Part shown: positions 1-13,657 of the stretch, in pieces
Layout of the letters: every line of letters starts with the position of its first letter
Position numbering within the stretch: the stretch's first letter is position 1
Assembly (NCBI RefSeq): GCF_025244665.1
Contig: NZ_CP104205.1
Location: 2,291,001 to 2,355,000, forward strand
DNA from: Maribacter litopenaei
GTDB taxonomy: Bacteria; Bacteroidota; Bacteroidia; Flavobacteriales; Flavobacteriaceae
Direction: 5' to 3'
DNA: 64,000 nucleotides
Notes under the pieces: model-generated
The model's input: only the letters and a program-made list of their open reading frames with translations
Told to the model about the DNA's origin: nothing
The model's database searches: none
Made by a program: the position numbers and the translations under genes

Positions 1-9
1 AGAATAAGC

Positions 10-1486
10 ATGGATCAAAAGCCCAAAACCTATATTTTAGCCATTGACCAAGGTACCAGTAGTACCAAGGCGATCATTTTTGACAACAAAGGTAAGGTGG
101 TAAAGAAAGCCTCGGCCCCACTTCCAACGAATTATAGGTCGGATGGATTTGTAGAGCAAAATCCACAGGATATATTAACCAGTGTAAAAAATGCTTGTAG
201 TGCATGTTTAACCGATTTTGATATTCAAAATCTAAGCACTATTGGAATCAGTAATCAACGGGAGACCTTTGTATTATGGGACAGCCATGGAAAACCCGTA
301 TATCCGGCCATCGTTTGGGCCTGTAAACGATCTGTGGACATATGTGGAAAGATTCAGGACCAAAGCGATTGGCTGAACGAAAAAACGGGTCTTGTGGTTG
401 ACCCTTATTTTTCAGGCACCAAACTCCTATGGCTTTTGGAAAACGACCCCTTGATTTCGGAGCGCATAAAAAATGGGGAATTATTTTTTGGAACGGTAGA
501 CACATGGCTATTGTATCATCTAACAAACGGTACATCCTATTATACGGACCATAGCAATGCCTCCGAACCCTTTTTTTTAATTTGAATGATTTGGCCTGGG
601 ACGAGGATATTCTTCAAAAATGGGGACTAAACAATCTTCAACTGCCCGAAATAAAACCGTCCTCCGATCAATTCGGAGAAACTTCGCTATTTGGTCTATT
701 GGATGACAAAGTGGCCATATCGTCCATGATCGGTGATTCCCATGCGGCTATGTTTGGGGAGGCCTGCTTTCAAACAGGAAGTACCAAAATGACCTTGGGT
801 ACGGGTTCTTCCTTGTTAATGCACATTGGACAGATGCCCAGGAAGTCGGCTCAAGGTCTTTTAAGCACCATTGGATGGAGCACCCAAAACGAAGTTGCCT
901 ATGCCTGGGAAGGTGCCATTGTCGCCTGTGGTTCCATGATAGAATGGTTAAAGTCCATGGGTATATTGACATCTGCCCAGGCATCAGCGGACATTGCCGA
1001 ATCGATTACTATCCCCTCCGAAGTATATTTGGTTCCCGCATTCAGTGGTCTCGGGAGCCCCCTTTTGGCAAATGGATAGAAAAGCATCCCTTCATGGGCT
1101 TACTTTTGGGACTACAAAGGGCCATTTAGTACGGGCCACTTTGGAAAGTATCTGCTTTCAGGTCAAAGCTGTAATCCATGCCATGGAGCAGGACTTACAA
1201 CAGCCTATGCCCCAAATTGCCATGCACGGAGGGCTATCTAAAAACACCTTTGTCCAAAATGGTCTCGGCAAGTTTAATCGATGCTGAAATCAAGGTTCAG
1301 GACAATGCCGACATATCTGCCCAAGGGGCCGCCTTTTTGGCCGGTTTGACCATGGGTATTTTTAGGGATCTAGACCATATAAGTTCCCTGATAAGTTCCA
1401 ACACCTTGGAAAAAAAGCAAAAATCTAACTGGGAACCAAAATATCAATATTGGAGCAACCTAATAATTCAAAAAAACAACCGATGA
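10..1486 (+). CDS. FGGY-family carbohydrate kinase (glycerol-kinase-like), three frameshifts
   Basis: ATP-dependent cytoplasmic sugar or polyol kinase of the FGGY fold. The N-terminal phosphate-binding motif DQGTSSTKAIIFD, the middle stretch GTVDTWLLYHLTNG, the GDSHAAMFGE and LGTGSSLLMHIG loops and the C-terminal ISAQGAAFLAG segment appear in family order. Length after joining frames is about 490 aa, normal for the family. The frame breaks near 564 (one base missing at CCTCCGAACCC; NASRT expected), at 1056 (extra A in a G run; LGAPFW expected) and near 1258 (A-run, KNTFVQ then MVSASLID). It resembles glycerol kinase, but substrate cannot be assigned safely; erythritol/erythrulose-type or other polyol kinases are alternatives. 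Only 9 bases precede the ATG, so its upstream context is unseen. It is followed by a nucleoside-hydrolase-like protein and a sugar dehydrogenase, which suggests a catabolic neighbourhood. Confidence 0.82.
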
Positions 1487-1570
1487 AATGAGCCAAAATA
1501 AATCTTGACAATCAACGTGATGCTTATTGGCTAATTACATCTGACCTTTGGAAAAAATAAAAATTAACAG

Positions 1571-3064
1571 ATGAAAAATTTTCTTTTACTACTCCTTACA
1601 GCAGTATCAATCTCCACAAGTGTGGCGCAAGAAACAATGAAAAGGACCATTGTCACCACTGATGGAGAAATTGACGACGTAGATACCTTTATCAGGTACC
1701 TCCTCTACTCCAATGAGTTTGAAACCCAAGGATTGGTGTATTCCAGCTCCATGTGGCATTGGAAAGGTGATGGCAGAGGCACCAAATTTACCTCGGAAAT
1801 GGAAATGACCAAAAGAATTTATGGGGAGAACATTAACGATTTACGATGGCCAGGAACCCAATGGATACAGGAGTTACTGGCGGAATATGCCATCGTATAT
1901 CCAAACCTACTCCTTCATGATGAAAATTATCCATCTCCTCAAGAATTATTGGGTTTGGTACGCATCGGTAATATCGATTTTGAGGGGGATATGGCCAAAC
2001 GTACTGAGGGTTCTGAACTTATCAAAGAAAAATTATTAGACGGTGATGACCGTGACCTGTTCCTACAGGCATGGGGAGGGACCAATACCATTGCAAGGGC
2101 CTTGAAATCCATTGAGGAAGATTATAAAGACACCCAGGACTGGCAAGATATCAAAGAGAAAGTTTCTAAAAAGGCCATTATCTATACCATTATGAATCAA
2201 GATGCCACCTACAAAAACTATATAGGATCCAATTGGCCGGAAATCAGGGTTTTCTACAACGCCAATCAATTACGGTGTTTTGCCTACCCTTGGAAACGTG
2301 TGGTTCCAAAAAGCCAACAACCCTTTTTGGAAGGGAGTTTTATGGGTGCCAATATTATCAACGACCATGGGCCGCTCCTAAAAAAATACTATTCCTATGG
2401 GGATGGACAAAAACAAGAGGGCGACCCCAATCATTTTGAGGGCGATATCACTAAAATTGTCAACACGGAACGTGGGAGTTTCTCCAAATATGATTTTATA
2501 TCGGAAGGCGACAGTCCCGCATTTTTACATTTAGTGGATGTAGGATTGAACAACTACGAAGACCCCTCGAGAGGTGGTTGGAGCGGTCGCTTTGTGCTTT
2601 CTTCGGAAAACCCATTTCGGTATGAAGATGGGGATAAGGCAGCGGACCTTAACCCTGAAAGTGGGGAAATGGACAAAAGCTACCCCCGGACACGTTGGAT
2701 AAAGGCCATGCAATTGGATTTTGCCGCTAGGGCGGATTGGTGCGTACTCCCTTTTGAAGAAGCCAACCACGCCCCTAAAATTGAGGTAGCGGAAGGTACA
2801 AGTATAGATGTTGATCCTGGTGAAACCGTAACCCTAAAACTTTCGGCCACAGATATAGATCATCATCCCGTTGTCCTGAAGGCCTGGTGTTATGACGAAG
2901 CAGGTGACGGCCATGCCGAGGTTAAAGTGGAGAACGCTATCGCTACCGTACAAATACCCAAAACGGCAAAAAAAGGGAATCAATTTCACATTGTTATAGA
3001 AGGGACAGATACGGGTTTTCCAGCATTAACAAGGTACAAAAGGGTTATCCTGAAAATTAAATAA
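1571..3064 (+). CDS. Sde182-like (DUF1593) secreted nucleoside-hydrolase-fold protein
   Basis: Intact 497-aa protein. A signal peptide (residues 1-19, hydrophobic run ending in SVAQ) is followed by a nucleoside-hydrolase-like domain that begins with the aspartate motif TTDGEIDDVDTFIRYL (about 26-41) and extends to about residue 390. A beta-rich C-terminal domain (about 400-497, from NHAPKIEVAEGT) matches the layout of the cellulose-binding protein Sde182 family (PF07632 plus its C-terminal domain). The family is commonly found near polysaccharide or nucleoside-type catabolic genes; its exact substrate is unknown. It probably acts in the periplasm or at the outer membrane. The start is chosen because the signal peptide follows immediately. 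It lies 84 bases after the FGGY kinase on the same strand. Confidence 0.85.
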   Translation: MKNFLLLLLTAVSISTSVAQETMKRTIVTTDGEIDDVDTFIRYLLYSNEFETQGLVYSSSMWHWKGDGRGTKFTSEMEMTKRIYGENINDLRWPGTQWIQELLAEYAIVYPNLLLHDENYPSPQELLGLVRIGNIDFEGDMAKRTEGSELIKEKLLDGDDRDLFLQAWGGTNTIARALKSIEEDYKDTQDWQDIKEKVSKKAIIYTIMNQDATYKNYIGSNWPEIRVFYNANQLRCFAYPWKRVVPKSQQPFLEGSFMGANIINDHGPLLKKYYSYGDGQKQEGDPNHFEGDITKIVNTERGSFSKYDFISEGDSPAFLHLVDVGLNNYEDPSRGGWSGRFVLSSENPFRYEDGDKAADLNPESGEMDKSYPRTRWIKAMQLDFAARADWCVLPFEEANHAPKIEVAEGTSIDVDPGETVTLKLSATDIDHHPVVLKAWCYDEAGDGHAEVKVENAIATVQIPKTAKKGNQFHIVIEGTDTGFPALTRYKRVILKIK

Positions 3065-3180
3065 GGATCTACTCTCATTACATCCATATTGGATTTAGAT
3101 TAATAAACCGGTAAAAAAATAAAATTGGTATAATAACCCGTAATCTAGGTATCGTAGATATTTCCATTACCTTTAACTTT

Positions 3181-4420
3181 ATGATACCGAAATACTTAAG
3201 CATGTTCTTTAAAAGACTCTCAAAGAAATTACCGCTATTGCTTTTCTTACTATCTCTTTATTTTTCAGGAACTTCACAAATAAGCCCTCCAGTGGAAAAT
3301 GGAAGAAAGGAGGCTCCGGGTCAAGATCCGGCTTTTAAATCACAGACCCGGGTGCCATCTATAAATACAAAGACTCCTTTTTCCCTGGAGGTTATTACCG
3401 ATGAATTGACCTATCCCTGGGGAATGGACTTTTTGCCCAATGGGGATATGATAGTAAGTGAAAAGCCAGGTGCCATTAGAATTGTATCCCCACAAGGAAA
3501 GGTACGTGACCCCTTAGAAGGTGTCCCAAAAGTACGATATCAAGGTTCCGGAGGTATGTACGATTTAAAACTGGATCCTAATTTTAAGACGTCTAGACTT
3601 GTATTTTGATCCTATGTGACCACCTCTGAAGGAGAAGCCATGAATTGTGTTGCCTCCGGTCGGCTATCAAAAGATCAGACCAAATTAGAGAATGTTAAGG
3701 TTATTTATAACATCGCCCCTACAAATGGAGGCAGATTTCATTTTGGCTCAAGAATGTTGTTCGATGAAGAAGACATGTTATTGGTCACTTTTGGAGACCG
3801 ATTCATGTCTCGGGCGCAAGGAAGTACAAGAATTGAACTCGGCCTTGGGAAAAATCATCCGAATTGACATCAACGGAAAACCGGCAACGAACAATCCTTT
3901 TGGTGAAAGAGAAAATACACTCTCAGAAATTTGATCCATAGGCCATAGAAACCCGCAGGGATTGGCCTTTCATCCTGAAACGGGCGATTTGTGGGAGTCT
4001 GAACACGATCCAAGAGGCGGGGATGAAATAAACATCATCAAAAAAGGGAGCAATTACGGATGGCCAATAATTTCATATGGGGTAGAGTACCGTGGCGGTG
4101 GTGTCAATGGAACGGGGCTCACCCAAAAAAACGGCATGGAACAGCCGGTATATTACTATGATCCCGCTACGGCACCCAGTGGTATGACCTTTTATAGCGG
4201 CAAACTTATAAATGAATGGAAAAATAACTTGTTTGTCGCCATGTTAAAAGGTATGCATATTAGCCGACTCGTCATTGACGACAAAACCGGTAAAATTCAA
4301 TTTGAAGAACGTCTACTTACTGCTGAGAACCAACGCTTCAGGCATATAACGGAAGGACCTGATGGTGCTTTGTACATACTCACAGATGCCGAAAAGGGTC
4401 GTTTGTACCGAATAAAATAA
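3181..4420 (+). CDS. PQQ-dependent sugar dehydrogenase (GSDH/Asd family), one frameshift and two internal TGA
   Basis: Secreted aldose/sorbosone dehydrogenase of the six-bladed beta-propeller GSDH family. An N-terminal membrane or signal segment (LPLLLFLLSLYFSGTSQ) precedes the propeller. Family landmarks include LTYPWGMDFLPNGDMIVSEK, HFGSRMLFDEE, LGKIIRIDINGKP, GHRNPQGLAFHPETG and EHDPRGGDEIN. Length with the breaks repaired (about 412 aa) is normal. Frame is lost at 3820 (an extra G in CAAGGAAG). Two in-frame TGA codons, 3607-3609 and 3932-3934, sit where the family has an aromatic residue or Trp. The second lies in EI-W-SIGHRNPQG, where Trp is strongly conserved. Both occur as TGATCC, as if TGGTCC had been read with G changed to A, so I treat this as one functional gene with sequence errors and not a selenoprotein or pseudogene. 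Confidence 0.85.
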
Positions 4421-4542
4421 GGAACTAATATTTTTAACCCTTTTATCCTTAATCAAAGTCTTCCAAAGTTTGAATATCTTACTGTTTCATTTGATTCCCA
4501 CTATTTATACTAACGGTAGCCACGTATTTTTGCCCATAAGAA

Positions 4543-5751
4543 ATGACAGATAAATTTATGGCGCGTACCAAAAAGGTTGGGGTAGGGAATTTCATGTGGG
4601 GTACGCTGGCAGCCCTTATGGCCATTACCTCTCTATCTACGGATATTTATCTTCCGGCCATGCCTCAGATGATGAAAGACCTTCAGGGAGATATTGAACT
4701 AACCATTACCGGTTTTTTAGTCGGTTTTTCTATAGGTCAATTATTTTGGGGGCCAATAAGTGACAGATACGGTAGAAAAATTCCGATGACCATAGGACTT
4801 CTGCTTTTTATTTTAGGTTCTATAGGCTGTGCCTTGTCTTCCACAATTGTAGAAATCGTATTATTCAGGGTTTTTCAGGCCTTTGGGGCCTGTGTTGGGC
4901 CTATGCTTTCCAGAGCCATGGTGCGAGATACATTGGAAAAGACCAAAGCCGCCGAAATGCTTTCCACATTAATGACTTTGATGGCCATTGCCCCTATTAT
5001 TGGTCCATTAATAGGTGGTCAATTATTAAAATTCACGACTTGGCATAGCATATTCTCGCTTTTGGCACTTATTGGCTTTTTGATGTTAGTTGCATCGATC
5101 CGACTCCCGGAAACACTTCCCAACAAAAAAAGAAATGGCACATCTTTATGGGAGGCTTTTAAAAAGTATAAAATACTTTTTCGAAAAAGGGATTTTATGG
5201 TCTACACCCTATGTGTAACCTTTTACTATGTTACCGTTTATGCCTTTGTAGCCGGTTCGCCCCTGGTGTATATTAATTTCTTTGGACTGAGCCCGGAAGA
5301 TTATGGTTGGCTGTTCGCGGTAAATATCGTAGGAATTGCCACATTGAGTTTTATAAACCGATATTTAGTGAGGCGTTACACGTTGGACAACCTATTAAAA
5401 ACGAGCACCTCGATTTCTATGTTAGCAGGGCTACTGTTAATAACCATGGCCTATACGGGATTTGGGGGATTGTGGAGTATTGCAATTTCCGTATTTTTTG
5501 TTCTTAGTATGAATGGGGTAATCGCTGCCTGTTCGACAGCATCGGCGCTAGATAAAGTTCCTGATATGGCCGGGGCAGGATCAGCTTTGCTGGGAGCGCT
5601 GCAGTATGGCAGTGGTATAGTTTCTACCTTGCTTTTGGCCTTTTTTGGTAATGGAACTGGCAACCCATGGATCATGAGTTGGATTATGGCCATATTTACT
5701 ATGTTAGCTACTACAATGGCTTTCCTTCCAAAACGTAGATCGAAAATTTGA
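4543..5751 (+). CDS. Bcr/CflA-family multidrug efflux MFS transporter
   Basis: Intact 402-aa inner-membrane major facilitator with about 12 predicted hydrophobic helices. The Bcr/CflA signature TDIYLPAMPQM occurs in helix 1, and the MFS motif A variant GPISDRYGRK lies between helices 2 and 3. The subfamily exports drugs such as bicyclomycin and chloramphenicol by proton antiport; the substrate here is not determinable. Two starts are possible, ATG 4543 and ATG 4558; the first is used. The gene ends with TGA, which shows that TGA is a normal stop codon in this genome. It is a single gene 122 bases after the sugar dehydrogenase, with no obvious operon partner. Confidence 0.88.
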   Translation: MTDKFMARTKKVGVGNFMWGTLAALMAITSLSTDIYLPAMPQMMKDLQGDIELTITGFLVGFSIGQLFWGPISDRYGRKIPMTIGLLLFILGSIGCALSSTIVEIVLFRVFQAFGACVGPMLSRAMVRDTLEKTKAAEMLSTLMTLMAIAPIIGPLIGGQLLKFTTWHSIFSLLALIGFLMLVASIRLPETLPNKKRNGTSLWEAFKKYKILFRKRDFMVYTLCVTFYYVTVYAFVAGSPLVYINFFGLSPEDYGWLFAVNIVGIATLSFINRYLVRRYTLDNLLKTSTSISMLAGLLLITMAYTGFGGLWSIAISVFFVLSMNGVIAACSTASALDKVPDMAGAGSALLGALQYGSGIVSTLLLAFFGNGTGNPWIMSWIMAIFTMLATTMAFLPKRRSKI

Positions 5752-5862
5752 AATAAATTATTTTACCATTGGTAGCCTTATATAGTTAACTAATAAAGAA
5801 TATACTAAAAGAGGCATATTGCCGTTTTTCTATAAATAATTTCCTACAAATCCCCCGGAAAT

Positions 5863-7793
5863 ATGATTTTTTTTAGAATTGTTCCAAGGATACGAATGTC
5901 GAATTTTGTCAGGCTTATCCTCCTATTTGCGAGTTTGGTTATGAATGGACAAACCGTAAAGGAACTTCAATTTTTACTTACCCAACAGGAGCTCACTTCA
6001 AAGGAAAGAGTTGAAATTCTTTATACACTAAGCAGGGAGCTGACCTATGTAGATACGATAAAATCCCTTGAATATGCAGAAGAAGCGTTACAGTTATCCA
6101 CAGAGTTGAAAGACGAAAATGGCATAGCATACAGTTATAGAATATTGTCAAGTATTTATGCAATAAATGACAATTACTTCATGAGCATGGAATATATCCA
6201 CAAGGCCTTGGATATTTTTGAAAAACGCTCTGATTTGGAAGGTATGGCAAACTGTTACATCTCCATGGGGCATATTTATCGCAGTCTTAACAACCGCAGA
6301 CAAGAAATAAACTATCACAAAAAATCATTCGATATTTTCAACGATTTAGACATCACGGAAAGGATAGGCGTAACAGCCCACAACCTAGGAGAAAGCTATT
6401 ACAATAATAAGGAGTTTATTAAAGCTGAAAATTTAACCCGTTATGCCATTAATATTAACGATTCCATACTTAACCTACCCGTGCTTTCCAGTTGCTATAA
6501 AGTCATGGGGCTCATAAAGCAAAAAGAAAATCAGGTTGACTCTGCCAAATACTATTTTAAAAGTGTACTTAATATTTCTGAGGAACTTGGTAAAAATTCA
6601 CAGAAAGTAGCAACTGTCGAAGCTATGATGCAACTAGCTACAATGGCCAAAACGGAAGGTGATTTAAATCTCCAATTTAATTACTTGGAAAAAACGGAGG
6701 CATTTTGCTCGAAATTTAATTTGGATCAGTCGCTTTTAAGGGTTTACCGAGATTTGCAGACCTTCTATTTGGACCAAAATAATCCGGAAAAAGTTAAATA
6801 TTATTTCGGTGCCAACAATGAACTTGCCGGGTCGATTCAAACAATTCAACTTGAAGACAGAAATAGATTGACGGAAAGTATGACATCAATACATAGGTTG
6901 AATACGGTGACAGAGGCTTTGGAAAAAGAAAATGCAGCCCAAGCTTCGACCATACTTTATAGAAATATCAGCTTAATTATTATTGCCCTTTTTCTTGTTG
7001 CTTTGTTTTTTGTATTGAGGAAGTTAAAGCACATCAACAAAGAACTCTTATTCCAAAACGATACCATTCAAAAGCAAAAAGAAGAGCTACAGGAACTTAA
7101 CGCCACTAAAAATAAGTTCTTTAGCATCGTGGCTCACGATTTAAGAAGCCCTTTAGCTTCCTTAAAATCCTTTAGCACAGTTTTAGTGGACTATATCGAT
7201 TTATTGAGTAAGGATGAAATATTTCATATGGGTAAACAACTGAATGATTCTGTCGACAACACTTTAAAAATGGCAGATAATTTAATCGTCCGGGCTAAAT
7301 GCCAAATGAATGTCATTGAAGATCTCAGGGAGTTAATTTCTGTAAAGCAAATAGTTGAGGAAGTAACAAGAATTTTTGAAGGTATAGCTGCTAACAAAGA
7401 TGTTGTTTTGCAAACCTCAATAATGGGTAACCCCGAATTTATGGGAGATAAAAATCAAATTGAGTTCGTTGTTCGAAATTTGGTTAACAATGCTATAAAG
7501 TTCACCCCTAAAAATGGAATCGTGAATATATCCGTTACCCGGACAAGTAGAGATATTAAAATCCAAGTTTCCGATACTGGTATAGGGATGTCACCGAATT
7601 TAGAAAACAGTTATTTTCGGTTCAAAAACCAAAAGGAAGCAATGGTACGGAAGGTGAAAAGGGAAGTGGACTTGGTTTAGTTCTTAGCTCGGAATTCATA
7701 AAAAGAAACCAAGGCGAAATCCATGTAGATAGTATGGAGGAAAAAGGTACTACTATTACAGTTACTTTTTCAGGAAATCAAAGCGTAGCTTAA
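5863..7793 (+). CDS. TPR-containing sensor histidine kinase, one frameshift near the C-terminus
   Basis: Membrane sensor kinase of about 643 aa. An N-terminal signal/hydrophobic segment (about residues 11-27) precedes TPR-like helical repeats (about 40-350; for example ALDIFEKRSDLEGMANCYIS). A transmembrane helix (about 366-387, SLIIIALFLVALFFVL), a short coiled coil, then HisKA with the phospho-acceptor H in FSIVAHDLRSPLASLK and an HATPase domain (N-box LVNNAIKFTPKNG, G1 DTGIGMS, G2 GSGLGLVLSS) follow. The frame breaks near 7612, where one T is missing (SLFSV read as SYFRF). In the corrected frame the G2 box follows and the protein ends at 7791-7793. No response regulator is adjacent, so it may be an orphan kinase, as is common for periplasmic-TPR kinases in this group. 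A terminator hairpin follows. Confidence 0.85.
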
Positions 7794-7801
7794 ACATAAA
7801 A

Positions 7802-7832
7802 AAACACCGTCTACAATAAGTAAACGGTGTTT
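7802..7832. terminator. Bidirectional rho-independent terminator
   Basis: Nine-base perfect arms AAACACCGT (7802-7810) and ACGGTGTTT (7824-7832) with a 13-nt loop, flanked by A-rich and T-rich sequence. It lies between the rightward histidine kinase gene and two leftward tRNA genes, so it can serve both. Confidence 0.7.
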
Positions 7833-7857
7833 AAGGAACCACATAATGTGATATCTG

Positions 7858-7932
7858 TCGGGGTGGCAGGATTCGAACCTGCGACCTCCTGCTCCCAAAG
7901 CAGGCGCGATAACCGGGCTACGCTACACCCCG
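7858..7932 (-). tRNA. tRNA-Pro (TGG)
   Basis: Read on the minus strand it folds as a cloverleaf. The acceptor stem CGGGGTG pairs with CACCCCG, the T-loop is GTTCGAATCC and the anticodon loop is CTTTGGGAG, giving anticodon TGG. Discriminator base is A and CCA is not encoded. 75 nt. Confidence 0.93.
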
Positions 7933-7958
7933 AAGTTATCTTAAATTAAAAGAAATTG

Positions 7959-8042
7959 CGGAGAGAATGGGACTCGAACCCATGCGACACTTGCGCGTCG
8001 ACAGATTAGCAATCTGCTCCGTTACCACTCCGGCACCTCTCC
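7959..8042 (-). tRNA. tRNA-Ser (GCT)
   Basis: Minus-strand class II tRNA with acceptor stem GGAGAGG pairing near TCTCTCC, a long variable arm (GTCGACGCGCAAGTGTCGC region), T-loop GGTTCGAGTCC, and anticodon loop TTGCTAA giving GCT. It lies 26 bases upstream of tRNA-Pro in transcription order and is probably co-transcribed with it. CCA not encoded. Confidence 0.93.
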
Positions 8043-8155
8043 AATAATTTATTTGTATGAACGTTCGCTCAAATTGCGGATGCAAAGGTAAATTTTACCG
8101 TAGACGCACGCAACTATTTTGGTAGGTTTTTTGACAAAAAATAAGCAGCGACCTA

Positions 8156-11498
<3,343 letters not shown>

Positions 11499-11516
11499 AC
11501 ATCCTTCTGACATTAC

Positions 11517-12267
11517 ATGCAATACGGAATTTGCCCTTTAAGTTTAGTCCCTTTAAGACAATCACCCGATGAAACTTCTGAAATGACCAGTCAATTATTA
11601 TTTGGCGAGCATTTCAAAATATTGGAATCCGAGAAAATACTGGTCAAAAATTAGGGTTCCTGCGGACAAGTGTGAAGGATGGATCCCAAATAATCAATTG
11701 CAATTTATCACAAAGGAGGAGTTTGATGATATAGAGGAAAAAACAAAGATTTATACTTCAGACTTAATTGGTTTTGCCGAAAGGCCAAACGGTATGTTGA
11801 CCTCAATTCTTTTAGGTTCCTGCATTCCCTTTTCAAATTGTCTCCCGGTAACAATTGATGGAAATAAAACCCAAGGGAAACAGTCCAAAGACAATTTGAT
11901 CAACACGGCGTTATTATACTTGAATTCCCCTGAATTGAAAGGAGGAAAGTCCCCATTCGGAATTGATGCCGCTGGTTTCACCCAAATGGTCTATAAAATA
12001 AATGGGTACAATTTATTAAGAACTGCGGAACAACAGGCCAAACAAGGAGAGGCCCTAAGCTTTGTTGAAGAAAGTGAACCTGGTGACCTAGCATTTTTCG
12101 ACGATTCCAGTGGTTCAATCAATCATGTGGGAATTATTATGGAAAACAATTATATCATCCATGTAAATGGTATGGTCAGAATTGACAGAATTGATCATAC
12201 TGGAATTTTTAATAATGATCTTAGAAATTATTCACATCAACTCCGAGTCATTAAAAAAATCATATAA
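11517..12267 (+). CDS. NlpC/P60 (C40) peptidoglycan hydrolase-like protein, one frameshift, catalytic Cys not seen
   Basis: About 250 aa: an N-terminal bacterial SH3-like domain (from MQYGICPLSLVPLR to EGWIPNNQLQFI) then an NlpC/P60 domain. The family cuts peptide cross-links in cell-wall stems. The true start is ATG 11517; frame is lost at 11628-11634 (TCCGAGA where TCCGGA fits), which otherwise hides the SH3 domain. The second half keeps FTQMVYKINGY, EPGDLAFFDD, HVGIIM and IIHVNG. The place of the usual catalytic Cys (DCSGF) reads DAAGF. This may be a real inactive variant. It may also be an artefact, since the usual coding sequence there contains TCCGG, the motif disturbed elsewhere in the window. 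Confidence 0.8.
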
Positions 12268-12299
12268 AAAAAGGATCCTAAAAAACAGGATCCCTTTTA
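12266..12299 (+). terminator. Rho-independent terminator after NlpC/P60 gene
   Basis: Arms AAAAGGATCCT and AGGATCCCTTTT with a short A-rich loop and a T-run, immediately after the stop codon. The A-rich left arm also allows use by the convergent TPR gene. Confidence 0.65.
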
Positions 12300-12321
12300 T
12301 TTCTTTAAGTGCTGTAAATAA

Positions 12322-13585
12322 TTACTCTCCTAACATCTTTTTTATTCTCATAAAGTTTTCATTGTCGCCCATGGCACCGTAGATGTTCTTCAATTGAGTT
12401 AAAATACCTTGGTTATCAGGATTTGTTTTTAGGGCCTCTTCCGTGAATGTTAGCCCCTTGGGTAAATAATTCATCCTTTTTGGTCTTTAGTTCATCATAG
12501 CGTGCTATATCAGCTCTAGAATTACCTAAGGAATTCATTTCATCAATAAGGGTGTTGCCTTCATTAACGTAAGTGGTAGATAGGTTCAAAAAAGCATTCG
12601 TATAACCTGGGTTCAATTCAATGGCTTTCTTATAAGATGCTCTAGCTTCCTCAAAGTTACCCTGCTCCATATTTATAACTCCAACGTTATAATGTAGGTC
12701 CGGATTATCCGGAGCCAAAGCAATGGCCTCTGCCATCAGTTCCTTGAATTTGTCCTTATCTCCTAATTTGAAGTATAAATTGGCTTCGTTTAGGATTAAA
12801 TTCACATCCTCAGGATCATTGGCCCTTGCGGCCTTATAAGCCTCCAATGCCTTGTCATCCTGACCTAACTGCGTGTATATCAAGGCAGTATTTTTTACAA
12901 TTTCTGCTTTTTTAGAAGGTGTTTTTTCATCTACAGGATCTTTATACGACCCGCATTTAATCATTAAATCACGCTGCACTTTATCCATAGTAACCACTTC
13001 ACCTGATTCTACATCAGTAGCCTTATAAACAACTCCGCTACCATCATACCCTATTTCCTGTAACTCATTATAGTATTTCAAAGCTTTTTCATAATGACCT
13101 CCGTTCACGGCGCTACTAGCCGCGTAATATAGGTATGAAGTATCCTTAGGACTAATTTTGTAGCTCATGTATAATTTGTCCGCAGCTGTTTCAAAATCTT
13201 TCTTTTCATTGTCAGAAACAGCAGAGTTTACCAAATCGGCAGTTAAACTGGCAATGTATTGTTTGGTTTCATCGGTATATTTACTCTTACCTGATTTTTC
13301 TTCTATATCCAATACTTTTTGAAATGAGTTTGCCGCTGGTTCAAAAGCTGAACCATCGCCCTTTTTTGCTAAATCAGCATAAACTTTACCTCTTGTGTAG
13401 TAATATTGAGCTTGTATTTTTTCGTCGGCACCAGCTATACTACCCATAGCTGCCTCAATGGACGTTTTTGCCGCTGCGGCATCTCCATCCTTTAAGGCCT
13501 TCTCAGCGTCCTTTATTTCGTTTTTTTGGGCAAATCCAATCATTGCAAAGGACATCGCCGCTATTATTGAAATCTTAGTTTTCAT
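12322..13585 (-). CDS. Secreted TPR-repeat protein, one frameshift near the C-terminus
   Basis: About 420 aa. An N-terminal signal peptide (KISIIAAMSFAMIGFAQ) is followed by tetratricopeptide repeats across the whole length (for example NPDLHYNVGVINMEQGNFEE and ARASYKKAIELNPGYTNAFL), so it is probably a periplasmic scaffold for protein-protein contacts. The reading frame breaks near 12447. Beyond it the other frame continues sensibly (FTEEALKTNPDNQG to MRIKKMLGE) to a TAA at 12322-12324, adding about 40 residues. It sits 72 bases downstream of gyrA on the same strand; such a gyrA-TPR pair may be co-transcribed. Specific role unknown. Confidence 0.8.
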
Positions 13586-13657
13586 TTTTCGAATCTTTAA
13601 TTTTTATTTAGTGTTAATTATCATTCGGTGCAAATTTAATCAATTCCCGTGCCAATT

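Noticed and set aside
10-4420. Pseudogene cluster / genome decay at the left end
   Set aside because: Same break types occur in gyrA, clpC and dnaX, and family motifs are otherwise fully conserved, so consensus error is simpler.
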